The notes under the pieces were generated by a model. The model worked only from the letters and a program-made list of their open reading frames with translations. It made no database searches and was not told the DNA's origin. From an uncultured bacterium (GTDB taxonomy: Bacteria > Bacteroidota > Bacteroidia > Bacteroidales > CAIXTV01): a stretch of DNA of 43,058 nucleotides. A program made the position numbers and the translations under genes. This document shows, piece by piece, positions 1-10,300 of the stretch. The stretch lies in assembly GCA_903922465.1 (NCBI GenBank), contig CAIXTV010000228.1:1-43058 (forward strand), read 5' to 3'. The first letter of the stretch is position 1; every line of letters starts with the position of its first letter.

Positions 1-1557
1 GTTACCAAACGTTTAAATCCTGATGGCAGCATACAGGCAACAGATCATCGAACTTACGAGTATGATTCGAACGGGAAAATGATTAGTATGTTTGATTTTC
101 TTTATCCAAAAGAGGGCATCGCTTCATACAGAGAGTATGAGCACGATCGCTATGGCAATTGGATTACCAGGGTGGGTTTTTATAAAGATGCTCCAACCGC
201 AATGTACATTAGGGATATTTATTATCATGGGGATTCCGATAAAGATATAGTGCATGCTGATGCTATAAAGAGAATCCCTTACGACTTTGAAAAGATAAAT
301 AAAGAAGCCGGTCGAAGCAAAAACATTGCCTCTGCTCCAAAAATCCTTTTACAATATAAAGAATTTGAATTGAACGAAGCAAAATGGCTTGCTGAACTGT
401 GCACCATGGAAACCTTTCCTGTGGTTCGATATTATGCTTTAACAAATAAATGTCTTCCTTCAACTTCCTCCTTTTATGGGCAGGACATTGAAGTAATGAG
501 TCTGTTGATGTTGCTCATGAAAGAAATGGGCGCACAAGTAATTCATAGCAATACTCAATATTTCACTGATGACAAAAGTCAACATTTTAACAGTTACACT
601 TTGATTTTCCCGAACCGGAGCTATGTTTTACAAGCCAATTCTATATCTACAGAAGAAAAATCACAATATCAACTTCCCGACTTCTTTATTAAAATAAATT
701 CACTTTTTGCAACTTATGTAACTATTGGCAAGCTTGTTTTATTTCATCCGGATGATGAAAGCAGCAAAAAAGACAGTGATTTTGAAGAAGAGCTGAATAA
801 TTATATCAACTTATGCTCACTCGATAAGCTGCCAGAACTACCCGAAATTCAAATGGTTGAGGTTACATCTGGCGGTGATTTTAAATTAAAATCCTATCCT
901 GTGCATGATGATTTCGTTATTAAAAACCTCGATTTGCATTATGGCTATGGATTTGAAACTTTTCATAACGATTTGATGGATCGTTTTAAGAATGAAACCA
1001 AGGGGCTTGTGCTTTTTCATGGTGAACCTGGAACAGGGAAAACATATTATATCCGTCACCTATTGGGCAAAATGACAGGGAATAAAAAAGTCGTCATTTA
1101 TATGCCCCCCAATATGGTGGAGCGTTTGGTCGACCCTATTTTCATTACTTTTCTTTTGAAAGAAATAGGTCGGTTTTCACGTGATGGCTATTTCTGCGTT
1201 TTGCTTGTTGAAGATGCAGAACCCCTTTTGGCATCACGTCAGACCGAAGGCCGTGTGATGGGAGTCTCGAACCTATTGAATCTTACTGATGGTTTGCTCA
1301 ACGACATGTTGAAACTTCAGGTTATTTGCACTTTCAATGTGAAAATAAACGAACTTGATAAAGCCTTGCTTCGCCCAGGTAGATTAGTTGCCCGCAAAGA
1401 ATTTAAGGCAATGTCGATGATAGATGCCAACCGTTTGGCTCAACAATTGGGAGTCAAACATCATTTTACCCGTGAAGCAAATCTTGCGGAGGTGTTTGCC
1501 TTGCAAAAGAATAAAAGCACTCTGACTCATAATCCAATTGAACACCAAGACATTTAA
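1..1557 (+). CDS. YD/RHS-like repeat N-terminus plus C-terminal AAA+ ATPase, 5'-truncated by window edge
   Basis: Frame 1 is open from base 1 (VTKRLNPDGSIQATDHRTYEYDSNGKMISMFDF...), so the listed ATG at 79 is probably internal. Upstream residues align with the paralog's TTRLLPDGSIDKVEKKTWEYDSKGKLIGM. Walker A GEPGTGKT, Walker B-like VLLVEDAEPLL, sensor/Arg segment ALLRPGRL. Confidence 0.85.
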   Translation, partial: VTKRLNPDGSIQATDHRTYEYDSNGKMISMFDFLYPKEGIASYREYEHDRYGNWITRVGFYKDAPTAMYIRDIYYHGDSDKDIVHADAIKRIPYDFEKINKEAGRSKNIASAPKILLQYKEFELNEAKWLAELCTMETFPVVRYYALTNKCLPSTSSFYGQDIEVMSLLMLLMKEMGAQVIHSNTQYFTDDKSQHFNSYTLIFPNRSYVLQANSISTEEKSQYQLPDFFIKINSLFATYVTIGKLVLFHPDDESSKKDSDFEEELNNYINLCSLDKLPELPEIQMVEVTSGGDFKLKSYPVHDDFVIKNLDLHYGYGFETFHNDLMDRFKNETKGLVLFHGEPGTGKTYYIRHLLGKMTGNKKVVIYMPPNMVERLVDPIFITFLLKEIGRFSRDGYFCVLLVEDAEPLLASRQTEGRVMGVSNLLNLTDGLLNDMLKLQVICTFNVKINELDKALLRPGRLVARKEFKAMSMIDANRLAQQLGVKHHFTREANLAEVFALQKNKSTLTHNPIEHQDI

Positions 1558-1560
1558 GTT

Positions 1561-3687
1561 ATGGATATTGACATAAGACGTGAAGTCAGGAACAGAGAAG
1601 ACTATAATTTAAAAGGACAGGTAAGGCTGGTTGAGCAAAAGCCCTACAAAGCAAAGGCTAAAGGCGGTTTCATAGCTTTGGGTGAAGAGGATGACGAAGA
1701 TTATTTTGAAAAATATTTCCTTCTTGGGTTCGATGAAAATGGACATAAAACAGATGTAACCTATTATTCTCACACTAAATCTTATATGAAATTTATATAT
1801 GATGATAATGGAATGGAAGTGGAGTGGCAAACATTTGAAAATGGAGTTCTAAAAAATTATACTCAAAACGAATATAACGAATTTGGCTTATTATCTAAAC
1901 AGAAATATGTTAATGCTATTGACAATCAAATCACTTCATCCTCGGAAAAGATTTATGATGAGAAAAACCATCAGATTAAGCATATAAGTTTTGATAATGA
2001 TAATTTGCTTAATTTTACTGAGGAATATAAAAATAATGAAATCGGTGCAAAAATCGAACAAAAGCGCATTAAAGCAGATGGGAGCATTGATTTCTGGAGT
2101 TTATATAAAAACAACGGATATGGTCATGTAATAGAAACCACGCGTTTACTTCCTGATGGAAGCATTGATAAAGTTGAAAAAAAGACCTGGGAGTACGACT
2201 CAAAAGGGAAATTGATTGGAATGGATGGCACAAGATTTACTAGAAATTCTTCATATGCCTATTTAGAACTTGAATATGACCATTATGGAAACTGGATAAG
2301 CAGGCTTGAGTTTCAGAAGAAAATTCCTAATTGTTTTCAATTCAGAAAAATAAGTTATTATGGGAAAGAAGAATCAGCTAAAGATTTTTCTGATTTTAAA
2401 ATTGTCGCTAAAGTTCCTTATGATATGGAAAAGATTGACGAAATCACCGCAAAAGCTGATGATGGAGCCACTCTTCCGCCATTAGAAACCCCGTTAGAAA
2501 CTGGTTTGGATGCAGAAAACGCCGATTGGATTTCCGAAAATTGCCCATTTAATGAATTTCCCCTCATTCGCTATTATGCGTTGCAAAACAATGACCTTCC
2601 CTCTATTGCACATTTTTATGGTGACGATGGCGATGCCCTTAAATTAATGGGTAAATTGCGTGATGAAATGAGTGCAAAACTACTTCACACTTATAGTAAT
2701 TTTAATGCTGAAACAGCTGAAAATGATCTGAAAAGCTACACCCTGAGTTTCCCACATAAAGGCTATATTTTGCAGATGAACCATATTCAAATATACCCTG
2801 ATGCTGAATATGATATACCTGAATATTTTTTTGGTTATTATCCCGTTAGACGAGAAGGTTATGTTTATATAGGTCAAATTATTTTGCTTCATCCAAACGA
2901 ATTTTCAGACAAACGCGATGAAGATTTTGAGAAGGAATTAGAGGCCTACATTGATGAATGCAAACTGAAAGAGTTGCCCGAATTGCCCGAAATTCAAATG
3001 ATAGAAGTTTCAACACAAGGGAGCTACTATTTAAAATCTTATCCTCTTAACGATAATTTCATTATCAATGAACTTGATATGCATTATGGATATGGCTTTG
3101 AAAAGTTTCACAAAGATTTGCTCAAACGATTTCAAGAAGGGAGCTATGGTTTGGTGCTTTTGCATGGCGAGCCAGGGACAGGAAAAACTTACTACATTCG
3201 TCATCTTCTGCGAAAAATGAACGATAGCAACAAAGTGGTGATTTACATGCCCCCAAACATGATTGATTATATTCTAAATCCTGTTTTTATGACTTTTCTT
3301 ACCAATGAGATTTCAATGTTTTCAAAAGAAGGTAAAACTTGCGTACTTTTAATTGAGGATGCTGAACCTTTATTAGCTTCACGTAGCGAAACAGGAAGAG
3401 TAATCGGAGTTTCTAATTTGCTAAATCTTACAGACGGATTGCTAAATGATTTGCTGAAACTTCAAATTATTTGCACTTTCAATGTCAAAATCAAGGAACT
3501 CGACAAAGCATTACTTCGCCCCGGAAGATTGATCGCCCGTAAGGAATTTAAAGCTATGTCGATGATAGATGCAAACCGATTGGCGCAACAATTGGGCATT
3601 AAACATCTTTTCATAAAACCTGCCACCCTTGCCGAGGTATATGCACTACTAAAAGACAAAAACACCCTTACTCATACTGTTATTTAG
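1561..3687 (+). CDS. YD/RHS-like repeat N-terminus plus C-terminal AAA+ ATPase, full-length paralog of the preceding gene
   Basis: 708-aa ORF starting 3 nt after the upstream stop. GEPGTGKT, VLLIEDAEPLL, ALLRPGRL. Near-identical C-terminal segments to the upstream gene (GVSNLLNLTDGLLND, EFKAMSMIDANRLAQQLG). Confidence 0.88.
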   Translation: MDIDIRREVRNREDYNLKGQVRLVEQKPYKAKAKGGFIALGEEDDEDYFEKYFLLGFDENGHKTDVTYYSHTKSYMKFIYDDNGMEVEWQTFENGVLKNYTQNEYNEFGLLSKQKYVNAIDNQITSSSEKIYDEKNHQIKHISFDNDNLLNFTEEYKNNEIGAKIEQKRIKADGSIDFWSLYKNNGYGHVIETTRLLPDGSIDKVEKKTWEYDSKGKLIGMDGTRFTRNSSYAYLELEYDHYGNWISRLEFQKKIPNCFQFRKISYYGKEESAKDFSDFKIVAKVPYDMEKIDEITAKADDGATLPPLETPLETGLDAENADWISENCPFNEFPLIRYYALQNNDLPSIAHFYGDDGDALKLMGKLRDEMSAKLLHTYSNFNAETAENDLKSYTLSFPHKGYILQMNHIQIYPDAEYDIPEYFFGYYPVRREGYVYIGQIILLHPNEFSDKRDEDFEKELEAYIDECKLKELPELPEIQMIEVSTQGSYYLKSYPLNDNFIINELDMHYGYGFEKFHKDLLKRFQEGSYGLVLLHGEPGTGKTYYIRHLLRKMNDSNKVVIYMPPNMIDYILNPVFMTFLTNEISMFSKEGKTCVLLIEDAEPLLASRSETGRVIGVSNLLNLTDGLLNDLLKLQIICTFNVKIKELDKALLRPGRLIARKEFKAMSMIDANRLAQQLGIKHLFIKPATLAEVYALLKDKNTLTHTVI

Positions 3688-3939
3688 AATGATGAATTTT
3701 AGGCTAATAAACTGAAATCTATTAGTTTTAAATTGAAATAAAATCAGACTAAAGGACTTACATTTAATATTTGTCATACATACAGCCTAATTCCCTTAAA
3801 ATATTTTACTCAGCCCTTTTCCTAATTGTATAATACCATACCAATAACCTAATACACCCAATAACCAATAAGTTTTCTGAATTATCCTTTTACCTCAAAT
3901 AATCCCTTAATTTTGCAAAGCATCCATAAAAAAATACAT

Positions 3940-5532
3940 ATGAAAACTATTTTCACCTTCATCATCTCGCTATGCTTTCTTAGCAATTATGCCCAAACCG
4001 ATTTGCCCGATTGGATTAACGGTTATCCCGATGGTTGCACCACCATCACCGCCGGAAAGAAAGCTACTTCGGATGGCTCGGTATATACATCGCACACCGA
4101 CGATAGTCATCGAACCCGCTCCGAAATTAACATAGCTGCTGCAGCCAATCATCCAAAAGGCAGTATGAAAAGCATGTTTAAACGCATCCCCTGCGATAGT
4201 TTCGCCATGCCTTCGTATTGTTATATAAAGGTGGGCGAAATTCCTGAGGTGGCCTACACCTATCAATATATCAACTCGGCCTATCCTTGCATGAATATGC
4301 ATCAACTTGCCATAGGTGAGTCAACTTTTGGGGGTAGAAAAAGCCTTCATTCCGACAAAGGAATTATCGACTGCCAACAATTGGTTCAATTGATGCTCGA
4401 ACGCTGCACCACCGCAAGGGCTGCCATCCTTTTGGCCGACAGTCTTACAAAAACCTACGGCTGGAACGACGAAGGCGAATGCCTCACCATTGCCGACAAG
4501 AATGAAGTGTGGCATTTCGAAATCCTTGGCCCGGGAAAAGCTAATTTGGGAGCCATTTGGGCTGCCCAACGCGTGCCCGACGACGAAGTTGGCGTAAATG
4601 CCAACGCCAGCACCATTAAAGAAATCGACCTTTCGAAACCCGATTTCTTTATGGCCTCAAAAAATATCTATAAAATGGCTTCTGATAGTGGCTGGTGGAA
4701 CCCTCAAACCGAAGTTTTTCGCTTTTGCTATGCCTATGCCCCCGAAAGCCGCACCTCTATTGCTTCCAGAAGAAGAGAATGGAGAGTTTTCGACCTCATT
4801 GCTCCCTCTCGAAAATTCGATGCCAATGCCGAAAACTACCCTTTTTCTGTTAAACCCGACCTTCCCCTGACGCTCGATAAAATGGTAAGCCTTTTTAAAG
4901 ACTATTATGAAGGAACTCCTTATGATATGTGCAAAGATATCACCGTGACAAACGATAGCGGTAAAACCATAATATCGCCTTTGGCAAATCCATTTATGCC
5001 CTACGACATGAACAAGATGCTCCGCATCAATGGAGGATGGGGATGGATGGGCGAACGCACTATTGCACGCTGGTACACAATGTACGGAACCATAATACAA
5101 TGTCGCAACTGGTTGCCCGACGAAATAGGAGGACTTGCATGGCTTGCTTTCGACAACATCGCAACTTCCATCTATGTTCCAGTGTATGCAGGCAGCACCG
5201 ACTTGCCTCTTTCCTATAAAACACCTGGCAGAACCAAGGGCTATACAAATGCCTCCGCATGGTGGGCCTTTAATCGTCTGGGTACCTTAACTGCCCAGCG
5301 CTGGGGCGACATGCGTAAAGACGTCGACGCCGTTTGGAATCCTATGCAAAAGGAACTTTTTGCTTCTCAGAAAAAATTTGAAGAAGATGCATTGGCTGTT
5401 TTTAATTCAAAGAATAAAAGCAATACCACCCTCATCCTTACCCGCTACACCATGAGTTGGGGCGAAAAGGTGGTGAAGAAAGCCTGGGACCTTGGCGATT
5501 TTCTTTGGACTAAATACGACGAAAAGTTTTAA
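3940..5532 (+). CDS. C69-family dipeptidase (secreted)
   Basis: ORF 3913..5532. The ATG at 3940 gives a signal peptide, MKTIFTFIISLCFLSNYAQ. GCTTITAGKKATSDGSV nucleophile region, HQLAIGESTFGG, NEVWHFEILGPGK motifs. Homologous to the CDS at 40024. Confidence 0.88.
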   Translation: MKTIFTFIISLCFLSNYAQTDLPDWINGYPDGCTTITAGKKATSDGSVYTSHTDDSHRTRSEINIAAAANHPKGSMKSMFKRIPCDSFAMPSYCYIKVGEIPEVAYTYQYINSAYPCMNMHQLAIGESTFGGRKSLHSDKGIIDCQQLVQLMLERCTTARAAILLADSLTKTYGWNDEGECLTIADKNEVWHFEILGPGKANLGAIWAAQRVPDDEVGVNANASTIKEIDLSKPDFFMASKNIYKMASDSGWWNPQTEVFRFCYAYAPESRTSIASRRREWRVFDLIAPSRKFDANAENYPFSVKPDLPLTLDKMVSLFKDYYEGTPYDMCKDITVTNDSGKTIISPLANPFMPYDMNKMLRINGGWGWMGERTIARWYTMYGTIIQCRNWLPDEIGGLAWLAFDNIATSIYVPVYAGSTDLPLSYKTPGRTKGYTNASAWWAFNRLGTLTAQRWGDMRKDVDAVWNPMQKELFASQKKFEEDALAVFNSKNKSNTTLILTRYTMSWGEKVVKKAWDLGDFLWTKYDEKF

Positions 5533-5556
5533 GCTGCCTTCATCAGCATTACATAA

Positions 5557-5650
5557 AGAAAGCCTGCAATCGGCAGTCGGCAGTCACCAAAAGCAAATCT
5601 CAAGGTTTTGCTCTTATGTTGATTGCCGCCTATCGGATGCAGGCTTTTCT
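5557..5650. terminator. Long imperfect hairpin between convergent genes
   Basis: Outer arms aaagcctgca (5559-5568) and tgcaggcttt (5638-5647) are perfectly complementary, with an imperfect cggcagtcggcagtc / gattgccgcctatcgg inner stem. Lies between the convergent C69 and pgk stops. Confidence 0.55.
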
Positions 5651-5688
5651 GTTTAGGTTTAATTATCTTTTCGAAACTGCTCAGCAGG

Positions 5689-6876
5689 CTATCCCATGAT
5701 AGCTTTAACTCCCGGCAATTGTTTTCCTTCGATGTATTCGAGCATGGCACCACCACCGGTCGATACATAACTCATCTGATCGGTAAGATTATATTGATTG
5801 ATGGCAGCCACAGAGTCGCCACCGCCAATGAGAGAAAACGAACCACTGATAGTAGCACTCGCTACGGCAATGGCAATGGATTTTGTACCCTGTTTGAATT
5901 TGTCGAGCTCAAACACACCCATAGGACCATTCCATAAAATGGTTTGAGAATGGTTGATAATTTCGGCAAACCTGCGGCAACTCTTTTTACCAATATCGAG
6001 CCCCAACCAACCGTCGGGAATGGAGTCGGAAGAACACTCCTTAACATTGGCTTCGTTAGAAAAACCATCTGCAATAACGGCATCAGTTGGTAAATACAAA
6101 TTAACACCCTTAAGCATCATCTCCTGAACAATACCTTTGGCCAACTCAATCTTGTCATCTTCGAAAAGAGAATCGCCTACACTGCCTCCTAAGGCTTTAA
6201 TAAAGGTGAAGGCCATACCACCACCTATAATCATATTGTCAACCTTGTTGATAAGATTTTTTATGATGCCAAATTTGCTCGAAACCTTCGCTCCACCAAT
6301 AATAGCGGTGAAAGGAGGCTGTGCCTGATTCAAAACTTTGTCGAGATTGAATATTTCATTGGCCAATAATAGACCGAAAAACTTTTTCTTAGGGAAAAAC
6401 TTCGCAATAGTAGCCACAGATGCATGCTCACGATGACTGGTAGCAAAGGCATCATTAACGTAATAATCGGCAAGCGATGCCAATTGTTTGGCGAAACCTT
6501 CGTCAGCGGCTTCTTCTTCTGGATAAAAGCGTAAATTCTCAAGCAAAACTACTTCACCTGGCTTCAAATTCGTGCAAACGTCAACAGTTTTTGGGCCGAA
6601 GAGATCACGATCGAAGATTACTTTACGGTTTAGAAAATTAGATAATACAGGAACAAGAGGAGTGAGAGAATAATCAGGCTCATGACCATTAGGACGACCT
6701 AAATGGGTCATTAACACTACAGAAGCCCCATCATTAAGTATTTTTTTAATGGTTGGAATTGACTCACTGATACGTGTAGCGTCAGTAATCTGACGGTTGT
6801 GATTAAGAGGGACATTAAAATCGACTCGAATGAGGACTCTTTTTCCCTTAAAGCTGTAATTTTCAATGGTTCTCAT
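5689..6876 (-). CDS. pgk: Phosphoglycerate kinase
   Basis: RVDFNVPLNHNRQITDATRI, LMTHLGRPNG, IIGGAKVSSK, LWNGPMGVFE, STGGGAMLEYIEGKQLPGV. Confidence 0.97.
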   Translation of the reverse strand: MRTIENYSFKGKRVLIRVDFNVPLNHNRQITDATRISESIPTIKKILNDGASVVLMTHLGRPNGHEPDYSLTPLVPVLSNFLNRKVIFDRDLFGPKTVDVCTNLKPGEVVLLENLRFYPEEEAADEGFAKQLASLADYYVNDAFATSHREHASVATIAKFFPKKKFFGLLLANEIFNLDKVLNQAQPPFTAIIGGAKVSSKFGIIKNLINKVDNMIIGGGMAFTFIKALGGSVGDSLFEDDKIELAKGIVQEMMLKGVNLYLPTDAVIADGFSNEANVKECSSDSIPDGWLGLDIGKKSCRRFAEIINHSQTILWNGPMGVFELDKFKQGTKSIAIAVASATISGSFSLIGGGDSVAAINQYNLTDQMSYVSTGGGAMLEYIEGKQLPGVKAIMG

Positions 6877-6979
6877 AACTTATTTTACTGGAGTTTAATT
6901 TACACTGGAATTTTTCAAAAATACAATTTTAGTTTAATATAAATGGAAAAAAAAATATTTAGTTTAAATTTAGGTGAAA

Positions 6980-7015
6980 AAAAAACGCCTCATCAAATGA
7001 TAGAGGCGTTTTTAA
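6980..7015 (-). terminator. Rho-independent terminator (rpoBC-DUF3467 transcript)
   Basis: Inverted repeat aaaacgcctc...gaggcgtttt flanked by A-tract and T-tract, 3' of the DUF3467 gene. Confidence 0.75.
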
Positions 7016-7032
7016 TAATTCCATAATGCTTG

Positions 7033-7347
7033 TTAAGCCTGAGCTGCTGGACCTAAATTCATAGGGATTCCTTCGAATCCTTCTGTTTCTTTAATAATTC
7101 CATGAACTGCTTCAAACTTCGAAATATTCTCGGCTAAAGCCTTTTGAAGGCGTTTAGCATGCTGAGGTGTAAGAATAATTCTTGATTTTACATTTGCTTT
7201 AGGTGTGCCGGGCATTATTTTTACAAAATCAACTATAAATTCAGAATTTGAATGAGTGATAATTGCCAGATTGGAATAAGTACCTTCTGCAACTTCTTCA
7301 CTAAGTTGAATATTAATTTGTGTTTCGTTTGGTTTATCGTTTTGCAT
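7033..7347 (-). CDS. DUF3467-family protein
   Basis: 104 aa, small rpoC-adjacent protein of Bacteroidota; YSNLAIITHSNSEFIVDFVKIMPGTPKANVKSRIILTPQHAKRLQKAL. Confidence 0.85.
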   Translation of the reverse strand: MQNDKPNETQINIQLSEEVAEGTYSNLAIITHSNSEFIVDFVKIMPGTPKANVKSRIILTPQHAKRLQKALAENISKFEAVHGIIKETEGFEGIPMNLGPAAQA

Positions 7348-7356
7348 AATTATGAT

Positions 7357-10300
7357 TTATTTTTCGCTTGCTTTAGAGGCTAAAAGAATTTCAAATTCTT
7401 CTTTCGAACCTACAATTAAGTTTTCGTATTCACGTAGACCTGTACCTGCAGGAATTAAATGTCCTGTGATAACATTTTCTTTCAATCCAAGTAGGTTGTC
7501 TGATTTAGCATTAATAGCTGCTTCAGTAAGAACCTTGGTGGTTTCTTGGAAAGAAGCGGCAGAAAGCCAACTGCGAGTCTGTAAAGAGGCTCTTGTAATT
7601 CCCTGAAGCACCTGAAGGGCAGTTGCAGGTTGAGCATCTCTCGATTCAACAGCTTTTTTATCTTTGCGTTTAAGTAAAGAATTTTCATCACGTAAACGGC
7701 GAGCGCTAATAATCTGACCAGGTTTAAAATTGAGAGATTCACCAGCATTCATAACCACCTTCTTTCCAAATATCCAGTCATTTTCATCTTGGAAAGCCAG
7801 CTTGTTAACTAATTCACCTTCGAGAAACTTAGTATCACCCGGATCTTCAATTTCAACTTTACGCATCATCTGACGAACAATAACTTCGAAATGTTTATCA
7901 TTGATTTTCACACCTTGTAAACGATACACTTCTTGAATCTCATTCACAATATATTCCTGAACCTTCATAGGTCCTTTAATAGCCAAAATGTTAGAAGGAG
8001 TAATAGCACCCTCCGATAAAGGAGTACCTGCTTTTACAAAGTCATTTTCTTGAGCAAGAATCTGTTTTGATGTAGAAATAAGATAATGTTTTTCTTCACC
8101 AGTCTTAGAAGTGATTACAACCTCACGGTTTCCTCTCTTGAGTTTCTTATTGAAAGTAACAACACCGTCAATTTCAGAAACTATAGCAGGGTCGGAAGGA
8201 TTACGAGCTTCGAATAATTCGGTAACACGAGGTAATCCCCCTGTGATATCACCAGATTTACCAAAGGTTCTAGGGATTTTAACTAAAATATCCCCGGCTT
8301 GTATTTTCTTATTTTTCTCAACAACAATATGAGATCCTACAGGAATGTCATAATTTTTCATCACTTCATTATCAGCTGATAAGATATGAATTGCAGGATT
8401 TTTAGATTTCTGTCTACTTTCAATAATTACTTTGTCATGATAACCGGTTTGTTCATCCGACTCAATACGGAAAGTAATATTTTCAATAATGTCTTCAAAA
8501 TGAACTTTTCCACTTACTTCAGAAAGAATAACAGCGTTAAATGGATCCCAATCACTAATGAGTGTTCCTTTTGTAACTATATCACCATTCTTTACATAAA
8601 GATTAGCTCCATAAGGTAGATTTCCAGAGGCAAGAGTTATCCCGGTATTTTGATCAACTATTCTCATTTCAGCTGAACGACCTAAGATAATATCATTTTT
8701 CTGACCATCAGCATTTTTATAGGAAACAGAACGTAATTCATCGATTTCGAGAATACCTTCATATTTAGCTTCAATTTTAGAATTAATGGCAACGTTACCA
8801 GCAGTACCCCCAACGTGGAATGTACGTAAAGTAAGCTGAGTTCCAGGTTCACCAATAGATTGAGCAGCAATTACACCAACGGCTTCTCCCTTTTGAACCA
8901 TTTGTCCGGTAGCTAAATTTCTTCCGTAACATTTAGCGCAAACCCCTTGTTTCGATTCACAAGTAAGTACAGAACGAATTTCAACTTCATCAATAGGAGA
9001 ATCTTCTATTTTTTGAGAAATAGCTTCAGTTAATTCCTTCCCAGCTTCAATAATAAGTTCACCAGTTTGAGGATGATATATATCATGGAGAGAAGTCCTT
9101 CCTAAAATTCTATCAAATAATGATTCAACAATTTCTTCATTCTTCTTGAGAGCACCAGTAGATAATCCACGTAATGTTCCACAATCTTGTTGTGAAATAA
9201 TAACGTCTTGCGAAACATCCACTAATCTCCGAGTAAGATAACCAGCATCAGCAGTTTTAAGAGCAGTATCAGCCAAACCTTTACGAGCACCGTGAGTAGA
9301 GATGAAATATTCAAGAACCGTTAATCCTTCTTTAAAGTTAGATAAAATTGGGTTTTCAATAATTTCGCCCCCTTGTGCAGCAGACTTTTGTGGTTTAGCC
9401 ATAAGACCTCTCATGCCACATAACTGACGAATTTGTTCTTTAGATCCACGGGCACCTGAATCCAACATCATGTAAACTGAGTTGAATCCATCCTTATCCT
9501 TTGCCATCTTTTCCATCAAAGTGTTGGTAAGGCGTGAATTGGTATGTGTCCAGATATCAATTATCTGGTTATAACGTTCATTGTTTGTAATAAAGCCTTC
9601 ATAATAGCTATTAGTTATTTCATCAACTTCTAGATTGGCATCTGCAACAAGTTTTTCCTTAATTTCTGGTACAATAACGTCACCAAGGTTAAAAGATAGT
9701 CCCCCCTTAAAGGCCATTTCAAATCCCATCTCCTTGATATCATCTAGAAACTTTGCAGTTTTGGCGGTACCTGTCTTTTTAAGGATATCACCAATAATAT
9801 CTCTTAATGCTTTTTTAGTAAGAATTTGATTTATATAACCATACTCCAAGGGAACGACCTGATTAAAAAGGACTCTTCCAACAGTAGTATCAATAGTTTT
9901 TAATTCAAAATCTTTTGTATCAAGATTATACTCATTAATTTTCACTTTAATGAGTGTATGAAGGTCTATTTTATTTTCATTATAAGCAATAATAACTTCT
10001 TCAGGAGAATAAAAAGACTTTCCTTCACAACGAATAGGATTTTCAACAGTACTTGTTCTGCTTTTAGTAATGTAATATAATCCCAAAACCATGTCCTGAG
10101 AAGGTACAGTAATAGGAGCACCATTAGCAGGGTTTAAAATGTTATGCGAGGCTAACATTAATAACTGAGCTTCCAAAATGGCACTATTTCCTAAAGGAAC
10201 GTGAACGGCCATTTGGTCACCGTCAAAGTCGGCATTAAAAGCAGTACAAACTAAAGGATGTAAACGAATCGCTTTACCTTCAACAAGTCTTGGCTGAAAT

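Noticed and set aside
4657-5100. 147-aa minus-strand ORF and neighbouring 3970..4305, 4321..4569
   Set aside because: Shadow ORFs antisense to the C69 dipeptidase, produced by its GC-rich codon usage.
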